Of a stretch of 6,381 bases of DNA, positions 1 through 6,353 are shown in pieces. The notes beneath the pieces were generated by a model that ran no database searches, had not been told where the DNA came from, and saw only the letters and a list, made by a program, of their open reading frames with translations. Origin of the DNA: Bacteroidales bacterium (GTDB lineage Bacteria > Bacteroidota > Bacteroidia > Bacteroidales > UBA10428); NCBI GenBank assembly GCA_016926235.1, contig JAFGOZ010000580.1, forward strand, positions 1 through 6,381. The letters run 5' to 3'. The translations under genes were made by a program, and so were the position numbers. Each line of letters starts with the position of its first letter. Position 1 is the stretch's first letter.

Positions 1-136
1 TAGTACATACCTTACTAATCACGGAAGAACAAAAGGAATTAGCACAATTATTCAATTTTGGGTGACCCAGTGTCGAAAACAGGAGAAGCGCTGCCGTGTG
101 CTCGCCATAATTTTCATTTATATAAGTAATAATTGT
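1..136. other. Intergenic DNA with a GC-rich patch, no gene assigned
   Basis: A plus-strand frame is open from 2 to a TAG at 137-139, but its translation resembles no family I recognise and it has no start inside the window, so a gene tail cannot be shown. The stretch 61-108 is GC-rich against its surroundings and contains the small palindromes GGGTGACCC (60-68) and AGCGCT (87-92). This may be a degraded intergenic repeat. Confidence 0.4.
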
Positions 137-317
137 TAGCTCCCTAGTCTGTCAGATAAAGTCCCCAGTGTGTCAAATCAATATCTATCTTTGTCAAATG
201 ACCTTCTATGTTTGTCAAATTATGTCCCCACTTTGTCAGATAACCTCCCTAGTCTGTCAAATAAGCTCCCCACTATGTCAAATTGTGTCCCCTCTGTGTC
301 AGATGACTTCCTTTTTG
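137..317. repeat. Tandem 21-bp repeat array (8 copies plus one decayed)
   Basis: TGTCAAAT or TGTCAGAT starts at 150, 171, 192, 213, 234, 255, 276 and 297, exactly 21 bp apart. The unit is roughly AANGTCCCCANTNTGTCARAT. Units ending at 199 and 220 have lost the CCCC block, and a ninth unit (305-317) has decayed. Because 21 is a multiple of three, the plus frame from 140 to 376 stays open and would read as a heptad like SNKLPTL. It lacks an ATG before 275 and has no visible ribosome site. Within units the third codon bases are better conserved than the first, which argues against selection on a peptide. The array lies about 50 bp past the stop of the giant gene, in its 3' direction. Function is unknown: minisatellite, protein-binding array or 3' RNA element. 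Confidence 0.93.
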
Positions 318-365
318 GCATAATCAAAATTACAAATAGATGCAGATATAAGAGCTTAATCCCTT

Positions 366-3300
366 TCACTCAATAACTATTTTTCCTCTATATAAATTAT
401 CACCTCTCAATTCAATCATATAAAAACCACTTGGTAAAATTCCTTTTTCAAACTCTACTTTATTGGTTTTAATGTTCTCAATAATCGCAACTGTTTTGCC
501 GGAAATAGTTGTAATGATTAATTGATAATTGTTATTATCGGGATTAGGAAATTCTATTATTGTTTTGTCTGAAAAAGGATTGGGATAAATTCTAACATTG
601 TGAGTATAATTCATATCATTTATTCCTGTTATTCCGTTATCTTCAACATTAGTATATGATAGAATGTAATCTTCGCTTGTTATGCTTTTTTTCATGCCTG
701 TAGGCGAACAACCCTCGGGTTTTACACCTGCTACCTGGTAGAACAACAATCCTTCGGGCGGATTTTCATCAATATATGTTAAATAATTAGCACCGATTGA
801 ATCAATTATTTCAAGACTATCTTCCGATTGTCCCCGGTAAATATAAAACTTGCTGAATATAAATCCCCCTCCTTCATATTCATAGTCATCCCATTCTAAA
901 TTATAAGCATTAATACCAACACTAACTTGCAAGAGCATTGTACGGTGATAGTTGCTTTTTTCAGATTCATTGTCACAGGTATCAACAATTGCCAGTTTAT
1001 ACTGATATGATCTTTGTTTGGCATTTGATGTAGTATCAACAAACACACTTAAATTCTCAAAAGGTACTGAACCTATAGATTCATATTCACCAACATTAAT
1101 TGTTTCACGGTAAATATTATATGTAACTATGCCTTTATCTGAGGTTTTTTCCCAAATAACCATATTTTTATTTGCCGCATTCACAGATACCAGGCAAATT
1201 TCTTCTTCAGCATAAGGAACTGCCGGATTAATAGTAATTATTTCTGTTTCACTACAATTATTATCATCTGTAACTGTTATAATATATTCACCCGTTTCAA
1301 GATTATTAATATCTTCTGTGGTTGAATCGTTTGACCATTTATAAGAATAGGCAGGAGTACCGCCTGAAACTGAAATATCAATATATCCATCATTACTTTC
1401 CGGGCAAATAATTTCAGAATATTCCAAATTTATATTTATTGGTTCGGGTTCTGTCAGTATTACGCTGTCAACTGCCACAACGCCATGTATATCAGTTAGA
1501 GTAACATGATAATAAACATTGGCGGCAAGATCAGTAACAACCGAATCAGTTGTATTTAACTCATCATCCCAGATGTATGTATAAGGTGGAGTTCCTCCTG
1601 AAGGTGTTACAGTTGCCATACCATCTGAATAGCCATAACATGAAACATGGGTTGAATCTGTAATATTTGCAGAAGGTAATGGGTTAATTATCAGAATAAC
1701 AGTATCTGTCTGGCTTTGGTTACCGTAAATATCTTTAATGTTATTACAGGTAATAGTTATTTGCGTTTCGGGGGAAGGTAAAACTTGACTGTTTGCTAAA
1801 GATAAGGTAGCCTCCTCATTAAAGGGAGTATATTCTTCGAGTATGGATAATAAACCATTACCATTGATTCCTCCTACAGCATAGAGTTTATCGTTGATAA
1901 CACCTATTGCTAAACCCCTCCTTGCAGTTGGCATATTAGCTTTATAGTTCCATGTATCTATAACCGGATTATATTCCTCCATAATAGAGAATTCAATACC
2001 GGATCCCCAACCACCTACAGCATAAAATTTGCCATTAATCACTCCAGTGGCTAACCATTCCCTTGCCGATTTCATATTGACTTTGTATGTCCAAGTATCT
2101 GTTGCCGGGTCATATTCCACAAGCCAGGTTTGACTATCTATAACATAGAGTTTATCATTTATTACACCTACGGCTATGGCATGTCCTGGTATTGGCATAC
2201 TTTCTTTAGTGGTCCAAGTATCTGTAACCGGATCATATTCTTCAACAACAGATAAATCCCAACCATTATTTCCACCAATAGCATAAAGCTTTCCTTTGAC
2301 CACACCTATGCCTAAAGCCCACCTAGCCGTTGGCATATTAGCTTTAGTAGTCCAAGTATTTATTATGGGATCATATTCTTCTACTGTGGATAAACAATTA
2401 CTTATCCCTCCTCCTACGACATAAAGCTTACCATTGATTACACCTACGCCTGGAGCATGTCTGCCTGTTGGCATATTAGCTTTGGTAGTCCAAGTATTTG
2501 TTATAGGATCATATTCCTCGAGAGTTGATTCACCTGGTCTTCCTCCCACTACATAGAGTTTCTCGTTGATTACCTCAGCAGCTATATATTCCCGTGCCGT
2601 TAGCATATTGGCTTTGGTAGTCCAAAAGTCACCAGCTTTGATGTTCTCTATGACAAGTCCGCCAGATAAGGTCCAATTAGTCAAACTTTCAGTTGAAATA
2701 TAATCCACATCTTCAGAGAAGGTAACAGTTATTTCAGTATGGCCAGTATTTCCTGTGGCTGATAGCAAAGTTGGGGGCGTCCCATCTGCTATTGCCTGGC
2801 AAGAATCTAATGGGCTTTTTTTCCCATTTTTATCAAGTACTTTTATACCGAATTTATATTCACCATCCGGAAGGATTGCGGTGTATTCCAAGTTAGTAGA
2901 ATCCAGTATTACCCAAGCAGAGGTAGTATCAATTATACCTGTCTGGTTATCATGATAGAGTAAATATTGGCTGGCAAGAATATGGGTATTCCAGGATAAT
3001 TTTATTTTTCCTCCGGCTAAGGTTTGACCAGTAAAACCGGAAACCGGCAGAAGTTCTACCTTATCAGTATAGAATGGTGAATAATCCACTCTTACGAGTG
3101 TTCCATCGTCATCGTAATCCAGGATTTTAGCATTAATGTCAATCTCGTTAATTGTTCCCCAGTAGTTGTTTTCGGCGTTAATGGTCTGGGTGCCTTGTTT
3201 GGTTGCCTTTACATTATATCCGGTATTGCTAGAAAAGTTATTATAATTAATTGTTGGTAAACCGGAAGTTTCTATACCATCATTACCGTTATTGTTTATT

Positions 3301-5978
3301 TCATTATACCTTAAAGTTGGATTGGACAAAGCATTAATTCCATTTTCATTATTACCTGAGATATAATTTTGGTCAATAGTAATATCAGCAGTAGTCTCAA
3401 TACCGTCACACGTATTATTTTCTATCCTGTTATATCTTATAGAGATAGAGAAGCCTGTGGTATAAATTCCATCCCCGTTATTTTCTGAAATAATATTATT
3501 TTCAATGTTTGTATTTGAAAAAGAACTAATGCCACCTCCGTTATTATTTATGATATTTTTATTTAATTGACTACCAGATGAAGCGCCGTCAATATAAATA
3601 CCCCAGTTAGTATTTCCTGTAACTTGATTATTTAAAATCTTAAATTGTCCATTTCCATTAGTATAATAAATTCCATAACTACTATTATCAGCAATGATTG
3701 AATTAGTGATAATGGGAGAGGAAGTACTGTTATTAAAATATAATCCATAATCTTCATTATCTGAGATTGTACATGAATCTATCTCCGGGGAAGAAGAAAT
3801 ACCGTAAATCCCTGTTCCATTATTTTTAACTTGGGTATTCTTTATGATTGCAGAAGTTGAATTCAAATAAATACCGTAATTGCTGTTTTCATCAAATAGT
3901 GAATTATTTATAATAATTGAATTTGAGTTTTCAGCATGAATTCCATCAGTAGAAGCCTGTAATGTAAGGTAATTCAAATCGCCTGAACCCGTTGAGCTAA
4001 AATGAATCCTGTTCCAGTTACCCGGTCCAGGTTCATAAACTGAGGTGAAAAGAACATTTTCATCAGATGTGCCATTAATTAATAAATTTCCATTAACTGT
4101 AATACTGTAAAAACCATCAAATAAAACCTCAACACCAGCTTCAATAGTGAGGGTAACACCGGAACTAACGGTTAAATCACCAGTTACAACATATGGGCTT
4201 TTATCTATGGTCCATATGGAATCCTCTGAAATTGTTCCTGAAATTTGTGTGCCACATACTCCGGATAAGTAAACATAAGTAACTGGATCATCCGGATCAT
4301 TGCTACTGATGGCCAGGCTATCTGAATAACTATCAATTCCGGTTGGTGTGAATGTAATTGTTATAGTTAAACTACTATCTGGTTCAATAATACCTGATGT
4401 TGTATCAATTGTAAAATAAGACGTACTTGTTGAAATTTCAGAAATTTCTAAATTGCCCGAAATCCCAAAATTTGAGATATTTAGATTCCAGGTTTTTGAT
4501 GTGTTTTCAGATAATGAACCGAAATTATATGAATTATTTGATTTCTTAATATCTGGGCCACTATTTTTATTAAAAAGGATTGATACTGTATTTGAATTAC
4601 CATTTATTGCTGCCAAATCCATATCTCCATCTCCATCAAAATCAGCAGAAAATACTGAGACACAAAAATCTCCAGTTGAATAATTAATACTTGGTGTAAA
4701 AGTACTGTCGCCATTATTGAGTAATATTGAAACTGTATTGGACTCAAGTTGTGCTAATGCTATGTCTGAAAAGCCATTTCCGTCAAAATCAGAAGAAATT
4801 ACGGATTGCGATTGATATCCTGTCGGAAAATCTAATTTGAAATCAAAATTACCTTTTCCGTCATTAAATAAAACAGTAACAACAGCAGTCCATCTATAGG
4901 CAACTGCCAAATCAATATTGCCATCTGCATTAAAATCAGCTGGATAAACTGAAAATGGATCGTTACCTGTTGAATAATCGTACCTTTCCAGAAAAACTCC
5001 ATTACCATTATTCAATAATATGGAAACCGTATAACTATTTGCACCATTTGTTGCAACTAAATCCATATCTCCATCGTTGTCAAAGTCGGCCGAATTAATT
5101 GATTGGGATGATGCTTCTATTGAATAATCAGTTTTAGTGTTAAAAGTACCATCTCCGTTATTTAATAATACTGATACATTATTTGAAACTTCATTGGCAG
5201 TTGCTAAATCTAAGTCACCATCAGAATCTAGATCTGTTGAGACTATTGCATGTGGGTTACTTCCTGTTTCATAGTCAACTTTGCTTGCAAATGTATTGTT
5301 TCCATTATTAAGCAGGATTGAAATAATATTAACACTTTCTCCAGCCACTGCTAAATCAATATATCTATCTGCATTAAAATCTGCTGAAAAAATATAATAA
5401 GTCCCATTTGGTGTTTCATAATCTTTTTGATCTGTAAAGCTACCATCTCCATTATTAGATAAAATATTTGCGTTTGCACCTAAATGATTCGCCACAGACA
5501 AATCAAAGTCACCATCATTATCAAAATCTGCTGAAAAAATACTTACTGGAAAATTACCTGTTTCGTATTCAATACTTGTTGAAAAGATGCCGGAGCCATT
5601 AGCTGTTGAAGTAGTAAAACTGAAAGCAAAAGCAGAATCAAGCTGATTAAGATTCGCTGTCAATACATTCTTTGTCACTACAATAGTAACAAGCTCACCC
5701 GCACAAAAATCCTTTGCAGGAGTAAAAGTTACTGAAGTATCTGCATCAGTGTAATTCAGGCTTCCTTGGATCAAACCAATTCTTAAACCACTAACAACAA
5801 AAGTCTGGTTTGTAAAGGAATTTGCATACATTAAAGAATCGAACTTAACTTTAATTGTTGTGTTTCGATCAACGTTAATGGCATTTTGGGTAGGGTCGGT
5901 GCTTATTACTCCTTGAGTACAAGCTATCTTAAAAAAAAGTATAAAGATAGCAGTGGTGATGATGGTTTTTGGGTTCAT
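366..5978 (-). CDS. Giant multidomain T9SS-secreted surface protein (FG-GAP, ASH, beta-helix, kelch, SprB)
   Basis: Seen: an uninterrupted 1870-residue frame ending in TGA. Approximate domain order by residue: signal peptide 1-22; SbsA-type Ig-like 24-125; seven FG-GAP/VCBS repeats 128-472 with Asp-rich DxDxDG loops; ASH/choice-of-anchor D 474-575; right-handed beta-helix 577-973, closed by a NNYWGT segment; Fn3-like 973-1071; second SbsA-type Ig-like 1071-1115 and 1390-1436, split by six kelch repeats 1117-1387; two SprB repeats 1437-1585; two Fn3-like domains 1586-1763; T9SS type A sorting domain 1794-1870. Known: such proteins cross the outer membrane by T9SS, and the C-terminal domain is normally cleaved, with anchoring to the surface or release. 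Inferred: adhesion or glycan binding; no active site seen. The ATG at 5978 is preferred over an in-frame TTG at 6008 because it opens directly on the signal peptide and the TTG lies inside the likely promoter box. There is no Shine-Dalgarno, only an A-rich leader. No operon partner is present. Confidence 0.96.
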   Translation of the reverse strand: MNPKTIITTAIFILFFKIACTQGVISTDPTQNAINVDRNTTIKVKFDSLMYANSFTNQTFVVSGLRIGLIQGSLNYTDADTSVTFTPAKDFCAGELVTIVVTKNVLTANLNQLDSAFAFSFTTSTANGSGIFSTSIEYETGNFPVSIFSADFDNDGDFDLSVANHLGANANILSNNGDGSFTDQKDYETPNGTYYIFSADFNADRYIDLAVAGESVNIISILLNNGNNTFASKVDYETGSNPHAIVSTDLDSDGDLDLATANEVSNNVSVLLNNGDGTFNTKTDYSIEASSQSINSADFDNDGDMDLVATNGANSYTVSILLNNGNGVFLERYDYSTGNDPFSVYPADFNADGNIDLAVAYRWTAVVTVLFNDGKGNFDFKLDFPTGYQSQSVISSDFDGNGFSDIALAQLESNTVSILLNNGDSTFTPSINYSTGDFCVSVFSADFDGDGDMDLAAINGNSNTVSILFNKNSGPDIKKSNNSYNFGSLSENTSKTWNLNISNFGISGNLEISEISTSTSYFTIDTTSGIIEPDSSLTITITFTPTGIDSYSDSLAISSNDPDDPVTYVYLSGVCGTQISGTISEDSIWTIDKSPYVVTGDLTVSSGVTLTIEAGVEVLFDGFYSITVNGNLLINGTSDENVLFTSVYEPGPGNWNRIHFSSTGSGDLNYLTLQASTDGIHAENSNSIIINNSLFDENSNYGIYLNSTSAIIKNTQVKNNGTGIYGISSSPEIDSCTISDNEDYGLYFNNSTSSPIITNSIIADNSSYGIYYTNGNGQFKILNNQVTGNTNWGIYIDGASSGSQLNKNIINNNGGGISSFSNTNIENNIISENNGDGIYTTGFSISIRYNRIENNTCDGIETTADITIDQNYISGNNENGINALSNPTLRYNEINNNGNDGIETSGLPTINYNNFSSNTGYNVKATKQGTQTINAENNYWGTINEIDINAKILDYDDDGTLVRVDYSPFYTDKVELLPVSGFTGQTLAGGKIKLSWNTHILASQYLLYHDNQTGIIDTTSAWVILDSTNLEYTAILPDGEYKFGIKVLDKNGKKSPLDSCQAIADGTPPTLLSATGNTGHTEITVTFSEDVDYISTESLTNWTLSGGLVIENIKAGDFWTTKANMLTAREYIAAEVINEKLYVVGGRPGESTLEEYDPITNTWTTKANMPTGRHAPGVGVINGKLYVVGGGISNCLSTVEEYDPIINTWTTKANMPTARWALGIGVVKGKLYAIGGNNGWDLSVVEEYDPVTDTWTTKESMPIPGHAIAVGVINDKLYVIDSQTWLVEYDPATDTWTYKVNMKSAREWLATGVINGKFYAVGGWGSGIEFSIMEEYNPVIDTWNYKANMPTARRGLAIGVINDKLYAVGGINGNGLLSILEEYTPFNEEATLSLANSQVLPSPETQITITCNNIKDIYGNQSQTDTVILIINPLPSANITDSTHVSCYGYSDGMATVTPSGGTPPYTYIWDDELNTTDSVVTDLAANVYYHVTLTDIHGVVAVDSVILTEPEPININLEYSEIICPESNDGYIDISVSGGTPAYSYKWSNDSTTEDINNLETGEYIITVTDDNNCSETEIITINPAVPYAEEEICLVSVNAANKNMVIWEKTSDKGIVTYNIYRETINVGEYESIGSVPFENLSVFVDTTSNAKQRSYQYKLAIVDTCDNESEKSNYHRTMLLQVSVGINAYNLEWDDYEYEGGGFIFSKFYIYRGQSEDSLEIIDSIGANYLTYIDENPPEGLLFYQVAGVKPEGCSPTGMKKSITSEDYILSYTNVEDNGITGINDMNYTHNVRIYPNPFSDKTIIEFPNPDNNNYQLIITTISGKTVAIIENIKTNKVEFEKGILPSGFYMIELRGDNLYRGKIVIE
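369..599 (-). other. T9SS type A C-terminal sorting domain
   Basis: Residues about 1794-1870 match the Por secretion system C-terminal domain: NVRIYPNPFSDKTIIEF at the start, then YQLIITTISGKTVA, then LPSGFYMIEL, and a closing KIVIE. Known: the domain is recognised by T9SS and is normally removed by the PorU-type sortase, with cargo joined to surface lipopolysaccharide or released. All the expected blocks are present, so the gene is complete at its 3' end. Confidence 0.96.
1225..1676 (-). repeat. Two SprB repeats
   Basis: Two units of about 75 residues. The first has VSCYGYSDGMATVTPSGGTPPYTYIW and ends in VILTEPEP when read in shorter pieces; the second has ICPESNDGYIDISVSGGTP, then YSYKW, then GEYIITVTDDNNCS. 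Known: this repeat is named for SprB, the gliding adhesin of Flavobacterium, and is very common near the C-terminus of Bacteroidota T9SS cargo. Its presence here does not imply gliding. The units are diverged from each other, unlike the kelch units. Confidence 0.88.
1818..2630 (-). repeat. Six kelch repeats forming a beta-propeller, inserted in an Ig-like domain
   Basis: Residues about 1117-1387 hold six units following TWTTKANMPTAR...VGVINGKLYAVGG...EEYDPxTD. The conserved Trp-codon neighbourhood recurs at about 1950, 2091, 2214, 2352, 2490 and 2622, giving periods of 141, 123, 138, 138 and 132 bp. The DNA of the units is also close: GGCATATTAGCTTT recurs in three units, at about 1930, 2333 and 2470. 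Known: kelch repeats fold as beta-propeller blades with a Gly-Gly pair at the end of one strand. Blade 4 is short and has VIDSQ where the others have a Gly-Gly. Ig-like sequence on both sides indicates that the block was inserted as a unit. Confidence 0.92.
3060..4250 (-). repeat. Right-handed parallel beta-helix region (PbH1-like repeats)
   Basis: Residues about 577-973. The N-terminal cap reads as a typical entry to this fold: SPYVVTGDLTVSSGVTLTI, then EAGVEVLFDG, then GNLLINGTSDENVLFTS. About eleven short coils follow, each with an Asn-rich turn and a G-I-Y/E/S core such as NYGIYL, SYGIYY, NWGIYI, GDGIYT, CDGIET, ENGINA and NDGIET. The region closes with ENNYWGT and YSPFYTD, a common exit from this fold. 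Known: such helices occur in carbohydrate-active enzymes (pectate lyase-like, NosD-like) and in adhesins. No clear catalytic residues could be assigned, so binding rather than cleavage is the cautious reading. Confidence 0.85.
4255..4558 (-). other. ASH / choice-of-anchor D Ig-like domain
   Basis: Residues about 474-575 show the family pattern: an opening YNFGSL, then a segment WNLNISNFG, then a mid-domain Y/FTI strand, then EPDSSLTITITFTP, and a closing SLAISSNDPDDPVTYVYLSG. Known: in Bacteroidota this ASPM-SPD-2-Hydin-like fold is a common structural module in secreted proteins. It follows the FG-GAP propeller and precedes the beta-helix, so it probably acts as a linker (inference). Confidence 0.8.
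4565..5597 (-). repeat. Seven FG-GAP/VCBS repeats (about 147-bp period)
   Basis: Seven successive units of about 49 residues share the pattern SADFDxDGDxDLAxAN...VSILLNNGDGTF. At DNA level the conserved block recurs near 4634, 4781, 4929, 5078, 5225, 5371 and 5519, a spacing of 146-149 bp. Known: FG-GAP/VCBS repeats build integrin-alpha-like beta-propellers, and the DxDxDG loops bind calcium. Seven units would close one seven-bladed propeller (inference). Unit 2 has a decayed loop (FNADRYIDL, Gly lost), unit 6 is modified (FDGNGFSDI), and the last unit ends early (FNKNSGP) where the ASH domain begins. Confidence 0.9.
5913..5978 (-). other. N-terminal Sec signal peptide
   Basis: Residues 1-22 have a short n-region with one Lys (MNPK), then a hydrophobic core (TIITTAIFILFF), then KIACTQG. 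The mature part probably starts at about Q22 or G23, just before the first Ig-like domain. Many T9SS cargo proteins have an ordinary Sec signal peptide, which fits. The Cys at residue 20 is preceded by K-I-A, a poor lipobox because of the Lys at -3, so a lipoprotein signal is possible but less likely. Confidence 0.8.
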
Positions 5979-6005
5979 TTTTTTAAGCGTTAAATAATTT
6001 GTATT

Positions 6006-6013
6006 CAAAGTTA
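6006..6013 (-). promoter_or_regulatory. Probable Bacteroidota -7 promoter box (TAACTTTG)
   Basis: On the minus strand TAACTTTG is an exact match to the TAnnTTTG -7 consensus of Bacteroidota, 27 bases before the ATG at 5978. Transcription would begin near 6000, giving a leader of about 20 bases. No good -33 element is seen at the usual spacing; a TTTTTG at 6025-6030 is too close (11-base spacer). The A-rich DNA further upstream could help the promoter. The match is clear, but promoter activity is inferred. Confidence 0.55.
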
Positions 6014-6110
6014 GTATTTTTTAACAAAAATGTAATTTTTTTTAATTGATTATTAGTTATTTATCTCAATATAATTTATTTACAATATATGTCATTAAAT
6101 AGGGTGGCAG
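6014..6110. other. AT-rich upstream spacer
   Basis: This strongly AT-rich stretch lies directly upstream of the putative promoter box of the giant gene. No frame of useful length, RNA gene or clear operator is visible. Together with the inverted-repeat structures to its right it makes about 370 bp without a gene. Confidence 0.6.
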
Positions 6111-6116
6111 GCAAAA

Positions 6117-6175
6117 AAAGCATGTGTTTGGTGGCGACGGGACGGCCGTGGGATTGGCCACAAAACTTATGCTTT
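6117..6175. repeat. Inverted repeat, 19-bp arms with 21-base GC-rich loop
   Basis: Left arm 6117-6135 (AAAGCATGTGTTTGGTGGC) and right arm 6157-6175 pair at 16 of 19 positions, plus one G-T wobble (6124 with 6168). The loop 6136-6156 is GC-rich and contains the palindrome ACGGCCGT at 6142-6149. It stands out from the AT-rich DNA at 6014-6110. It could be a folded intergenic repeat, part of a small mobile element, or a structured RNA. It lacks a following T-run on either strand long enough for a classic intrinsic terminator. Confidence 0.8.
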
Positions 6176-6206
6176 GAGCGTTGACTTTTCATCAAAAATT
6201 TTGGGG

Positions 6207-6353
6207 GCTATTGTAACTAACGGTTCCGGTATAAAAATTGAGTGGGTGTGAACCCGATCAACTTATCAGCCAGTTGCCCGTTTATATTTTGTTTTAATTG
6301 TCAGAGAACTACTGCACCCCACTTTGTTTTTATACCGTGTTGTAGGCAGTAGC
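6207..6353. repeat. Large imperfect inverted repeat (147 bp), MITE-like or attC-like
   Basis: Outer ends GCTATTG (6207-6213) and CAGTAGC (6347-6353) pair with one wobble. An inner block CGGTATAAAAA (6227-6237) pairs perfectly with 6327-6337, and AGTGGG (6241-6246) pairs with 6318-6323. The strands between outer and inner blocks differ in length (13 and 9 bases), leaving unpaired bases. AAATTTT occurs just outside both ends (6196-6202 and 6354-6360), a possible target duplication, although on the left it is separated from the arm by a G run. There is no coding capacity. The ends do not match the attC core consensus well, so a small non-autonomous element is at least as likely. Confidence 0.7.

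Noticed and set aside
41..102. Inverted pair AGCACA (41-46) and TGTGCT (97-102)
   Set aside because: Only six bases pair and the flanks do not extend the match without bulges; expected by chance.
97..136. Short minus-strand peptide starting with ATGAAAATT near 120
   Set aside because: It reaches a stop after about 21 codons, has no family resemblance and lies in the GC-rich intergenic patch.
137..317. CRISPR array
   Set aside because: The 21-bp units are contiguous, with no unique spacers between conserved repeats, and no cas gene is visible.
137..317. Iteron-type replication origin
   Set aside because: The unit length would fit, but there is no replication initiator gene or DnaA-box cluster in the window and the main gene is a chromosomal-type surface protein.
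305..365. Intrinsic terminator for the giant gene
   Set aside because: Reading the minus strand past the stop at 366, no stable hairpin followed by a T-run could be found.
2755..2955. Plus-strand open frame of 66 codons
   Set aside because: It is antisense to the well-supported Fn3-like and Ig-like coding sequence and shows no recognisable domain; an opposite-strand shadow.
4453..4683. Plus-strand open frame of 76 codons
   Set aside because: It is antisense to the ASH domain and last FG-GAP repeat; its composition mirrors the Asp/Asn-rich repeat on the other strand.
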